NCBI GenBank assembly: GCA_001798885.1
Contig: MGQW01000092.1
Location: 1 to 64,000 of the forward strand
Source: Deltaproteobacteria bacterium RBG_16_64_85
GTDB lineage: Bacteria; Desulfobacterota; Deferrimicrobia; Deferrimicrobiales; Deferrimicrobiaceae
Reading direction: 5' to 3'
DNA: 64,000 nt
The position numbers were made by a program, and so were the translations under genes. This document shows, in pieces, positions 16,342 through 24,022 of this stretch. Below the pieces are notes generated by a model. It had not been told where the DNA came from, ran no database searches, and saw only the letters and a program-made list of their open reading frames with translations. Position 1 is the stretch's first letter. Each line of letters opens with the position of its first letter.

Positions 16342-17547
16342 ATGACGCTTGCCAGGATCGAGGACGCGCTCGAGGACATCCGGTCCGGGAAGATGGTGAT
16401 CCTCGTCGATGACGAGGACCGCGAAAATGAAGGAGATCTGACCATCGCGGCCGACCATGTAACCCCCGACTCCATCAATTTCATGGCGCGGTATGGCCGG
16501 GGGCTCATCTGCCTGAGCATGACGGAAGAGCGGGCGCGCCAGCTCCAGCTTCCCCCCATGGTCCACGACAATTCCTCTCCCTTCGGGACCGCTTTTACCA
16601 TTTCCATCGAGGCGCGCAGGGGGGTGACCACGGGAATCTCGGCCTACGACCGGTCCACCACCGTCCGCACGGCCATCGCGGAAAATGCCAGGCCCGAGGA
16701 TCTCGTGCGGCCGGGGCATGTGTTTCCGATCGTTGCGAAGAAGGGCGGGGTCCTTGTCCGAACCGGCCAGACCGAGGGCTCCGTCGACCTCGCCCGGCTG
16801 GCGGGGTGCACTCCCGCGTGCGTGATCTGCGAGATCATGAAGGAAGACGGGACGATGGCCCGGATGCCCGACCTGAAGGTCTTCGCCGCCGAGCACGGCC
16901 TCAAGATCGTGTCGATCCAGGATCTTGTCGAGTATCGGATGATGAGGGAGCGCCTTGTCACGCGCGTCGCGGAGACCCGGATGCCGGTCCGGGAGGGCGG
17001 GGAATTCGTCGCGATCGCCTACCGGAACGAGATCAACGACGATACCCACATGGCCCTGGTCAAGGGAGAGATCAGGCCGGATGTCCCCGTACTGGTCCGC
17101 GTCCATTCCGAGTGCCTGACCGGCGACGTATTCCGGTCGCTACGGTGCGACTGCGGCGAGCAGCTCCGGAATGCCCTGCGGATGATCGAGAGGACAGGCG
17201 CGGGGGTCCTCCTCTACATGCGGCAGGAAGGGCGGGGGATCGGGCTGAAGAACAAGATCCGCGCCTACAACCTGCAGGACAAGGGGTTCGACACGGTGGA
17301 GGCAAACGAGCGTCTCGGGTTCAAATCGGACCTGCGGGATTACGGAGTGGGCGCGCAGATCCTGGTCGACCTCGGCATCCGGGACATCCGCCTTCTCACG
17401 AACAATCCGAAGAAGATCATCGGCCTGGAGGGATACGGCCTGCGGGTGGTCGAGCGGGTCCCGATCGAGGTGGCCCCGAACTCGGCGAACGTGAAGTACC
17501 TCAAAACCAAGAAGAAGAAGCTCGGACATATCCTGAACGTCGAGTGA
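16342..17547 (+). CDS. ribBA: Bifunctional DHBP synthase / GTP cyclohydrolase II
   Basis: 401 aa. Residues 1-200 make 3,4-dihydroxy-2-butanone-4-phosphate from ribulose-5-phosphate ([27 protein letters not shown]). Residues 205-401 open the GTP ring (zinc site [27 protein letters not shown]). Both active sites look intact. The ATG at 16342 gives the family-typical start; upstream in-frame sequence overlaps ribE. Confidence 0.97.
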   Translation: MTLARIEDALEDIRSGKMVILVDDEDRENEGDLTIAADHVTPDSINFMARYGRGLICLSMTEERARQLQLPPMVHDNSSPFGTAFTISIEARRGVTTGISAYDRSTTVRTAIAENARPEDLVRPGHVFPIVAKKGGVLVRTGQTEGSVDLARLAGCTPACVICEIMKEDGTMARMPDLKVFAAEHGLKIVSIQDLVEYRMMRERLVTRVAETRMPVREGGEFVAIAYRNEINDDTHMALVKGEIRPDVPVLVRVHSECLTGDVFRSLRCDCGEQLRNALRMIERTGAGVLLYMRQEGRGIGLKNKIRAYNLQDKGFDTVEANERLGFKSDLRDYGVGAQILVDLGIRDIRLLTNNPKKIIGLEGYGLRVVERVPIEVAPNSANVKYLKTKKKKLGHILNVE

Positions 17548-17559
17548 GGGGGCGAAGCG

Positions 17560-18021
17560 ATGGTGCGGATGATCGAGGGGGACCTCCAGGGACAGGGATT
17601 GAAGGTGACGATCGTCGTGGCGCGGTTCAACAGCTTCATCACCGACCGCTTGCTGGAAGGGGCGATGGACGCCCTCCGGCGGCATGGCGTGGAGGACAAG
17701 GACATCTCCGTGATGAAGGTTCCCGGCTCGTTCGAGCTCCCGTTGGGAGTCCGCAAGGCGGCCAAGGGCAAGGTGGATGCCGTGATCGCCCTGGGCGCGC
17801 TGATCCGCGGGGGGACTCCGCACTTCGATTACCTGAGCGCCGAAGTGACCAAGGGGGTTGCGCAAGTGACTCTCGACACGGGGATCCCCGTGGCCTTCGG
17901 CGTGCTCACCACCGATACGGTCGAGCAGGCGATCGAGCGCGCCGGTGCCAAGGCGGGAAACAAGGGGTTCGAAGCCGCGCTGTCGGCCATCGAGATGGCG
18001 AAGCTGCTGCGCCAGATGTAA
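17560..18021 (+). CDS. ribH: 6,7-dimethyl-8-ribityllumazine synthase
   Basis: 153 aa. It condenses the RibD and RibB products and forms the icosahedral or pentameric lumazine synthase shell. Family blocks: [32 protein letters not shown] and [16 protein letters not shown]. Twelve nt after ribBA; GAGGGGGCGAAG ahead of the ATG. Confidence 0.96.
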   Translation: MVRMIEGDLQGQGLKVTIVVARFNSFITDRLLEGAMDALRRHGVEDKDISVMKVPGSFELPLGVRKAAKGKVDAVIALGALIRGGTPHFDYLSAEVTKGVAQVTLDTGIPVAFGVLTTDTVEQAIERAGAKAGNKGFEAALSAIEMAKLLRQM

Positions 18022-18046
18022 GGGGGGCCCGGGGGCGAAAGAAGAA

Positions 18047-18460
18047 GTGCGCCGGGAATCGAGGGAAAAGGTCTTTCAAACGCTTTTCATGATGGATGTC
18101 CTGGGGGTTGGCCCTGACGAGGCCATCCCCCTTTTTGCATTGACGTCCGAGCCGCCCTCCGATCCGGAGTACTACGGCGATGCGGTGCGGGGTGTCTGGG
18201 AACACCGGGAGGAGGTCGACGGTTTCATCCGGCAGGCCGCCGAACACTGGCGACTGGAGCGGATGGCCCTGGTCGACCGGAACATCCTTCGCCTGGGCGC
18301 CTACGAGATCTGTCACTCCACCGACGTTCCTTACGTGGTGGCGATCAACGAGGCGGTGGACCTGGGAAAGAGGTACGGCTCGGAGGAATCCGGTGCTTTC
18401 ATTAATGGAATACTTGATAAAATAGCTGAGATCTCGCTGAAAAAGAAGGAAATATCATGA
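18047..18460 (+). CDS. nusB: Transcription antitermination factor NusB
   Basis: 137 aa from a GTG at 18047, opening VRRESREKVFQTLFMMDV. The C-terminal half has the NusB consensus VDRNILRLGAYEI and VPYVVAINEAVDLGKRYGSE. It binds boxA RNA with NusE in rRNA antitermination. Its stop overlaps leuS by 4 nt. The ribH-nusB pairing is widespread. Confidence 0.94.
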   Translation: MRRESREKVFQTLFMMDVLGVGPDEAIPLFALTSEPPSDPEYYGDAVRGVWEHREEVDGFIRQAAEHWRLERMALVDRNILRLGAYEICHSTDVPYVVAINEAVDLGKRYGSEESGAFINGILDKIAEISLKKKEIS

Positions 18461-21039
18461 AGTATCAACCGCAGGCGATCGAAGCCAAGTGGCAGATGCG
18501 GTGGGATGCGGCCGCGGTCTCCCGCTGCCCGGACGAGATCACCGCCCCCAAGTTCTACTGCATGGAGATGTTCCCTTATCCGTCGGGTCGCATTCACATG
18601 GGACACGTGCGCGTGTACACGATCGGGGATCTGCTCGCGCGGTTCAAGCGGATGCGGGGGTACCAGGTCCTTCACCCCATCGGATGGGACGCCTTCGGTC
18701 TTCCGGCGGAGAACGCCGCCCACCGTCACGGAACGCACCCCGCCAAGTGGACCTACGAAAACATCGGCTTCATGCGCCTGCAGCTAAAAGAGCTGGGGAT
18801 CTCCTACGACTGGGACCGTGAGTTCGCCACCTGCTCCCCGGAGTATTACCGCTGGGAACAGCTCTTCTTCCTGTGGATGATCCGGGACGGACTCGCCTAC
18901 CGGAAGAGGGCTCAACTCAACTGGTGCGAGGAGTGCCAGACCGTCCTTGCCAACGAACAGGTCAACCGGGACGGGACGTGCTTCATTCACGACCAGACGC
19001 GCGTCTCCCAACGCGAGCTGGAGCAGTGGTTCCTCGGCATCACGAAGTACGCGGACGAGCTTCTCTCCGGCCACGAGGAGCTGCGGGGGGGGTGGCCGGA
19101 AAACATCCTGGAGATGCAGCGGAACTGGATCGGGCGCAGCGAAGGGGCGGAGATCGACTTCCCGCTGGCCGATGGCGGCGGCAAGATCAAGGTGTTCACG
19201 ACCCGGCCGGACACGGTCTACGGCGCCACCTTCATGAGCATGGCCCCGGAGCACCCCCTGGTGATGGAATTCGCGAAGGAATCGGGCCGCGAAAAGGAGG
19301 TTCGCGAGTTCGTCGACCGCGTAGCGGTGCAGGACAAGCTGGTCCGTTCGAGCGGGGAGATGGAAAAGGAGGGGATCTTCACCGGCGGATATTGCGTCAA
19401 TCCGCTGACCGGCGGGAAGATTCCCATCTTCGCCGCGAACTTCGTCCTGTACGAGTACGGAACAGGCGCGGTGATGGCGGTCCCCGCGCACGACCAGCGG
19501 GATTTCGAGTTTGCGAAAAAGTACGACCTTCCCGTTGTGGTGGTCATCCAGCCGGAAGCGGAGGATGCGATTTCCGCCGGGTCGATGACCTGCGCGTACG
19601 AGGGAACAGGCCGGATGGTGAATTCGGGTCCTTTCACGGGGCGGGAGAGCGAAGCGGGAAAACGCGAGATCACCCGGTATTTCGAGAGGGAGGGGATCGG
19701 CCACGGGAAGGTTCGGTACCGCCTCCGCGACTGGGGGATCAGCCGCCAGCGCTACTGGGGATGCCCGATCCCTGTGATCCATTGCGGGAAGTGCGGCGTC
19801 GTGCCCGTCCCGGAAAAGGACCTCCCCGTGGTGCTTCCCGAAGACCTTCCCTATACCCGGGAGAAAGGGAATCCATTAGCGGCAGCCGAGGAATGGGCCT
19901 CCGTATCCTGTCCCTCCTGTGGGGCGAAGGCGCGTAGGGAAACCGACACCTTCGACACGTTCTTCGAGTCGAGCTGGTATTTCCTGCGGTACATCGATCC
20001 TCGGAACGACAGGGAACCGCTCGACCGGGGAAAAATTCGGGCGTGGATGCCGGTCGACCAATACATCGGCGGCGTCGAGCATGCGTGCATGCACCTGATC
20101 TACGCCCGGTTCTTCCATAAATATCTTCGCGACCGCGGCCTTGCCCCGGGGAACGAGCCGTTCCTGCGGCTCCTCTCCCAGGGGATGGTGTGCATGGCGA
20201 CGCTGGAGTGCCCCAAGCACGGGTGGCGCTATCCCGAAGAAGTCGACGCCGAAGGGCGTTGCCGGCAGTGCGGCGAGAAGGTCGATGTGGGGCGTTCGAT
20301 GAAGATGTCGAAGTCCAAGCGCAACGTCGTCGAGCCGTCCACGCTCGTCGAGCGGTACGGCGCCGACACGGCACGGCTTTTCTCCCTCTTCGCGGCACCT
20401 CCGGAGAAGGATCTCGACTGGAGCGAGCAGGGGGTGGAAGGAGCTTTCCGGTTCCTTGGCAGGGTATACCGCTTGATCGCGCAGAAGGGGAAAGCGATCT
20501 GCGCCGCCGGCCGAGTTTCCGGAAGACCCGGCGAAGCGGCAAGGAGGATCCGGCAGATTACCCATCGCACGCTGAAGAAGGTGACCGGAGACATCGAGGA
20601 TCGGCATCACTTCAACACGGCCATTTCCGCCATCATGGAGATGGTGAATTTCCTCTATCTCGTCGAGGAATCCGCTTGGGAATCCCCGGAAACCGCCCCT
20701 GCGCTTCGCGAGGCGGTGGAGATCCTGCTCCTCATGCTTTCCCCTTTCGCGCCGCACGTTTCGGAGGAGCTTTGGGAGAAGATCGGCTGTACAGGCATGG
20801 TCTGTCGGCAGGCCTGGCCGAAAGCGGAGGAGGAAATGGCCCGCGCCGAAGAGATCCTGGTCGTCGTGCAGGTCAACGGGAAGCTTCGCTCGAGGATTAC
20901 GGCAAACGCCGATGCGACCGAGGAGGAAATCCGGTCGATGGCGCTTGCCGATCCGCGTGTCAGGGAATATACGAAGGGGAAAATCCTGAAAAAATTGGTC
21001 GTTGTCCCCAAGAAGCTCGTGAGCATCGTCGTATCGTGA
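18457..21039 (+). CDS. leuS: Leucyl-tRNA synthetase
   Basis: 860 aa, standard bacterial length. HIGH motif in PYPSGRIHMGHVRVY near residue 40, KMSKS loop in MKMSKSKRNVVEP, and the CP1 editing domain with TTRPDTVYGATFM. A CxxC pair in ASVSCPSCGAKARR and another in CPKH...CRQCG suggest zinc modules. Starts in an ATGA overlap with nusB. Confidence 0.97.
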   Translation: MKYQPQAIEAKWQMRWDAAAVSRCPDEITAPKFYCMEMFPYPSGRIHMGHVRVYTIGDLLARFKRMRGYQVLHPIGWDAFGLPAENAAHRHGTHPAKWTYENIGFMRLQLKELGISYDWDREFATCSPEYYRWEQLFFLWMIRDGLAYRKRAQLNWCEECQTVLANEQVNRDGTCFIHDQTRVSQRELEQWFLGITKYADELLSGHEELRGGWPENILEMQRNWIGRSEGAEIDFPLADGGGKIKVFTTRPDTVYGATFMSMAPEHPLVMEFAKESGREKEVREFVDRVAVQDKLVRSSGEMEKEGIFTGGYCVNPLTGGKIPIFAANFVLYEYGTGAVMAVPAHDQRDFEFAKKYDLPVVVVIQPEAEDAISAGSMTCAYEGTGRMVNSGPFTGRESEAGKREITRYFEREGIGHGKVRYRLRDWGISRQRYWGCPIPVIHCGKCGVVPVPEKDLPVVLPEDLPYTREKGNPLAAAEEWASVSCPSCGAKARRETDTFDTFFESSWYFLRYIDPRNDREPLDRGKIRAWMPVDQYIGGVEHACMHLIYARFFHKYLRDRGLAPGNEPFLRLLSQGMVCMATLECPKHGWRYPEEVDAEGRCRQCGEKVDVGRSMKMSKSKRNVVEPSTLVERYGADTARLFSLFAAPPEKDLDWSEQGVEGAFRFLGRVYRLIAQKGKAICAAGRVSGRPGEAARRIRQITHRTLKKVTGDIEDRHHFNTAISAIMEMVNFLYLVEESAWESPETAPALREAVEILLLMLSPFAPHVSEELWEKIGCTGMVCRQAWPKAEEEMARAEEILVVVQVNGKLRSRITANADATEEEIRSMALADPRVREYTKGKILKKLVVVPKKLVSIVVS

Positions 21040-21572
21040 TGGACTCTTTTGATCCTCGCTCGGGAAAGCGGATTGCGGCTTGTCTCCTGTTCGTGGTCCT
21101 TGCGTCCTGCGGCTATCGTTTCCAGTCGGAACCCGGGTCGCGGTTCGCCGATCCCTCCCTCCGCGTGGACCTTCGGCCCTTCGCCAACGCCTCCGTTGTC
21201 CCGGATGCGGGAGTTTTTCTCGCGGCGCGGCTGCGGGAGGAGTTCCGGCGCATGGGTTTCCGTGGCGTCTTCGAGCGGATCGGGGCGGATACCCTGATCG
21301 AGGGAACCGTCAAGGAGATCCGCGAGGAAGTCGTTTCCCACGGCACGGACCTCTTCGCTCTTGAACACCGGCTGACGCTGTTCGTCGACGTGCGGGTCGC
21401 GGAAGTCGTCCAGGGCCGTCTCCTATGGAAGGAAGAGGGAATGACCGAATCGGCCTCCTATTTCGCCGAGGCGGATTTCCAGTACGCGGAATCGAACCGC
21501 CGGGCGGCGATCGAAGAGGTGTGCCGAAGGATGGCACGAAGGATCGGCCAGACCGTACGGGTCGTCCTGTGA
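21039..21572 (+). CDS. lptE: LPS-assembly lipoprotein LptE
   Basis: 177-aa lipoprotein. The signal sequence ends in the lipobox LASC (acylated Cys near residue 24), followed directly by GYRF, the hallmark of LptE. LptE plugs the LptD barrel that inserts LPS into the outer membrane. Length and the leuS-lptE-holA order match the E. coli arrangement. Overlaps leuS by one base and holA by 4 nt. Confidence 0.85.
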   Translation: MDSFDPRSGKRIAACLLFVVLASCGYRFQSEPGSRFADPSLRVDLRPFANASVVPDAGVFLAARLREEFRRMGFRGVFERIGADTLIEGTVKEIREEVVSHGTDLFALEHRLTLFVDVRVAEVVQGRLLWKEEGMTESASYFAEADFQYAESNRRAAIEEVCRRMARRIGQTVRVVL

Positions 21573-22495
21573 AACCGTTCCCCGTCCCTCCGCTGTTTCA
21601 GCCCTGGTTCTCCCATTCCCCTGCGCCGGCCTATCTCCTTTCCGGAGAAGGGGGAGGGCTTGCCGATCTCGTCGCGGAGCTCTGGCTGGACAGGTTCCGG
21701 GCGGAAGGGATCACGGCGGAGCTCATCCGGTGGACACCCGCGGACATCGAGCGGGAATCCATGGACGCCGTTTTCCGCACACCGTCCTTCTTCTTTCGTT
21801 TCCGCATGTTCATTCTTCCCGACCTCGGGGATCTGAAGAAAGGACCCCGGGATGTGCTCCTCGGCTACCTGGGCGCACCCGATCCGTCCGTGATCCTCGT
21901 TCTTCCCTGTTCGGACAAGGCAACGGCGAGGTCGTTTTCAGCCATCCCCGGCGTTCGGTCCACCGCTCCCAGGGAGGAGCAGGTGGTTTCCACATTGGCG
22001 CGGGCGGCCGTGTCGAGGATGCGGGAAACCGGGAAAGAGCTCTCCGAGGACGCCGCGGCTTTCCTGGTACGGTGGGTGGGGATGGACTTCGCGCGCGTAA
22101 AGGAGGAGCTGGGGAAATTGCTTTCTTATTCAGCCGGACTTCGAGAGATCGGGGAGGAGGAGATCCGGGCGGTCTGCATCTCGGGCGGCGCGGTGGATCC
22201 TTTCCGTCTCGCCGAGAAGCTGGTGCACAGGGATAAAAAAGGATGCCTGACCCTGTTCCGGCGATTCGCCGCCGGGGCGGAGGCTGCCGATTACCACGGA
22301 CTGGTGGGCGCGATCGCGTGGTTCGTCCGGAGGCGGCTCGCGGACAAGGGGACGGCACTGGCCCCGCACCGGGGAGGAGAGATCCTCGCGGCGCTCTCCA
22401 GGATCGACAGGGGAATGAAAGGAGAGAGCAGGCTCTCCCCCGAGCAACTGTTCGAAATCCAGTTGTTGAAGCTCCTCAGGGACGGTCCTGGATAG
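21569..22495 (+). CDS. holA: DNA polymerase III, delta subunit
   Basis: Clamp-loader subunit that opens the beta sliding clamp. 308 aa from a GTG overlapping the lptE stop. Recognised from FFRFRMFILPDLGDL, the middle-domain pattern DAAAFLVRWVGMDFARVKEELGKL, and its position after lptE. Divergent sequence is normal for HolA. The last four codons (RDGP) and the TAG come from the palindromic element at 22477-22575; without the element the frame would end at TGA after LLF, so little would change. Confidence 0.85.
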   Translation: MKPFPVPPLFQPWFSHSPAPAYLLSGEGGGLADLVAELWLDRFRAEGITAELIRWTPADIERESMDAVFRTPSFFFRFRMFILPDLGDLKKGPRDVLLGYLGAPDPSVILVLPCSDKATARSFSAIPGVRSTAPREEQVVSTLARAAVSRMRETGKELSEDAAAFLVRWVGMDFARVKEELGKLLSYSAGLREIGEEEIRAVCISGGAVDPFRLAEKLVHRDKKGCLTLFRRFAAGAEAADYHGLVGAIAWFVRRRLADKGTALAPHRGGEILAALSRIDRGMKGESRLSPEQLFEIQLLKLLRDGPG

Positions 22496-22575
22496 GGACC
22501 TGGCAGGACCACAAATGGATCGCAGTTAAACAACCGAGGTTGACGGGACGAAAGAGGATGACAGGACCGTCCCTG
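22477..22575. repeat. 99-bp palindromic element with 14-bp perfect terminal inverted repeats
   Basis: CAGGGACGGTCCTG (22477-22490) is the exact reverse complement of 22562-22575. A third arm, CAGGACC at 22504-22510, can also pair with the left arm, giving a short hairpin that competes with the long one. Five T follow the right arm, so in the plus direction it could end the holA transcript. It resembles REP/MITE-type intergenic repeats. Confidence 0.7.
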
Positions 22576-22585
22576 TTTTTGACGG

Positions 22586-22852
22586 CTACTTCGCGGCCTT
22601 GTGGACGGCCTTGGAGAGGCGGGCCACTTTCCGGGCGACCGTCTTCTTGTGCAGCACGCCTTTGGATCCGGCCCGTGCGATGATCGATACCGCTTTCGAG
22701 AGCGTTTCCACGGCATGGGCGGCGGCACCCTCTGCCACGACCGCGCGGACTTCTTTGACGGCCGTCTTCACCGTCGAACGGATGTGCCGGTTCCTTATCC
22801 TTTTCTTCAGGCTCTGCTTGTGCCTTTTTGCGGCTGACTTCGACTTGCCCAA
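22586..22852 (-). CDS. rpsT: 30S ribosomal protein S20
   Basis: 88 aa, lysine-rich, opening (M)GKSKSAAKRHKQSLKKRIRN and continuing IRSTVKTAVKEV, both family-typical. The start is TTG at 22852, chosen because GGGAGGAG lies 4 nt ahead and the conserved N-terminus begins there; upstream in-frame sequence is not S20-like. A non-ATG start also occurs in E. coli rpsT, where it helps autoregulation. Convergent with holA, with the palindromic element between them. Confidence 0.95.
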   Translation of the reverse strand: MGKSKSAAKRHKQSLKKRIRNRHIRSTVKTAVKEVRAVVAEGAAAHAVETLSKAVSIIARAGSKGVLHKKTVARKVARLSKAVHKAAK

Positions 22853-22856
22853 CGGA

Positions 22857-22864
22857 CTCCTCCC
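22857..22864 (-). promoter_or_regulatory. Shine-Dalgarno fixing the TTG start of rpsT
   Basis: Minus-strand GGGAGGAG 4 nt before the TTG at 22852. There is no ATG in reach that would give the S20 N-terminus. Confidence 0.7.
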
Positions 22865-22918
22865 TGCAGGATTCTTAGTATTTACACGAATATAAAATGT
22901 TATACGGGAGGAATTCAC

Positions 22919-23107
22919 ATGTCAAAGGGAAAACGATTGGAAGCGGAAAGCGTGGAAACCACATCCGTTACCTTTCCTCTTCCGGTTTCCCTGCCCTTCG
23001 GATGGGCGAGCGTCGTAATTTCCGGCGGGCGGCTGGTCTCGGTGGGGTGGGAGAATACGAGCGGTTCGAGGTGCGGAACCTCCGGCTGCGGGAAAGTTGC
23101 ACAATAA
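22919..23107 (+). CDS. Putative small protein, 62 aa
   Basis: Not confidently recognised. It opens MSKGKRLEAESVETT and ends with a Cys-Gly cluster (CGTSGCGK). A very good Shine-Dalgarno, GGGAGGAA at 22906-22913, sits 5 nt before the ATG, which is why it is listed. The middle stretch (LPFGWASVVISGGRLVSVGW) faintly recalls the N-terminal domain of Ogt/Ada-type DNA methyltransferases, so it could be a remnant; this is a guess. It lies divergent to rpsT in a 357-bp gap. Confidence 0.4.
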   Translation: MSKGKRLEAESVETTSVTFPLPVSLPFGWASVVISGGRLVSVGWENTSGSRCGTSGCGKVAQ

Positions 23108-23149
23108 AAGGGCAAAATGTATAACCTGTAAAAACTACGCGAGGGGGGG

Positions 23150-23200
23150 AAGATATCCACAAGGACTTCCACAGCCTTTCCACAGCGGGTGTGGAGAAAG
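23150..23200. other. Cluster of DnaA-box-like sequences
   Basis: Against TTWTNCACA: ATATCCACA (23153-23161) and CTTTCCACA (23176-23184) have one mismatch each; ACTTCCACA, between them, has two; and TTCTCCACA on the minus strand (around 23190-23198) has one. Four such sites in 50 bp of non-coding DNA are unusual for this base composition. Functional status unknown. Confidence 0.3.
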
Positions 23201-23209
23201 GGAGGAATC

Positions 23210-23998
23210 TTACGGGGTGGTCTTCTTCGCTCTTTCCCAGAAGTGGTCGAGCGTAGCGAGATCGGACTCTTCGATAGAACTCCCCGATTCCGCTGCGATT
23301 TTTTCCATAGCCTGAAATCGGCGTACGAAGCGCTCGTTGGCGGTCATCAGGGCTACCTCGGGGTTGATATTGAGGAATCGGGCCAGATTCACCAGCGCGA
23401 AGAGGACATCTCCCAGTTCGTGCTCCTTCTCTTCGGGGGTGCCCCGCGACACGGCCTCGGTTAGCTCCCTCATCTCCTCTTCGACCTTCGCCAGCACCTG
23501 TTCTGTGTTCTCCCAGTCGAACCCCACGCGCGCCGCCTTCTTGGTGAGCTTGGATGCCCTGAGAAGGGAGGGGAACTTTTTCGGGACTCCGCCGATCAAC
23601 GAGGAGGGGTTTCTTTTTTCGATGTTTCGTTTGATGTGATCCCATTGCAGGGAGACGGCCTCCGGGGAGTCGGCCGTTGCACTGGAGAATACGTGCGGGT
23701 GCCTTCGAACCATCTTCTCCGAAATCGAGGAGATGACGTCGGAAATTTCGAAGTGTCCGTTCTCCTTGGCGATCTGGGCATGGAAAAGGATCTGGATCAG
23801 CAGGTCGCCAAGTTCCTCGCACAGGAAAGAGGGGTCCTTCCGGGTGATGGCGTCGAGGACTTCGTGCGTTTCCTCGAGCAGATACTGGCGGAGGGAGGCA
23901 TGGGTCTGGGCCCGATCCCATTCGCATCCGCCTTCGGCCCGGAGACGGGCCATGATGCCGACCAGCTTGCGAAAATCGTCCATGGCGGTTTTTCCCAT
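23210..23998 (-). CDS. mazG: Nucleoside triphosphate pyrophosphohydrolase MazG
   Basis: 262 aa with two MazG domains (about 10-115 and 150-250). Metal-binding acidic motifs are visible in each: EETHEVLDAI with EELGDLLIQ, and EEEMRELTEAV with EHELGDVLFALVN. It hydrolyses NTPs to NMP and pyrophosphate, clearing aberrant or excess nucleotides. ATG 23998 was chosen; an ATG at 23983 is possible. Divergent from the next gene with only 24 bp between starts. Confidence 0.92.
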   Translation of the reverse strand: MGKTAMDDFRKLVGIMARLRAEGGCEWDRAQTHASLRQYLLEETHEVLDAITRKDPSFLCEELGDLLIQILFHAQIAKENGHFEISDVISSISEKMVRRHPHVFSSATADSPEAVSLQWDHIKRNIEKRNPSSLIGGVPKKFPSLLRASKLTKKAARVGFDWENTEQVLAKVEEEMRELTEAVSRGTPEEKEHELGDVLFALVNLARFLNINPEVALMTANERFVRRFQAMEKIAAESGSSIEESDLATLDHFWERAKKTTP

Positions 23999-24022
23999 GA
24001 AGAATGATAACATGTAAGGTTG

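Noticed and set aside
23150-23200. Chromosome replication origin
   Set aside because: The boxes are imperfect, there is no AT-rich unwinding stretch beside them and no dnaA, dnaN or parAB nearby; gene orientation does not diverge strongly from this point.
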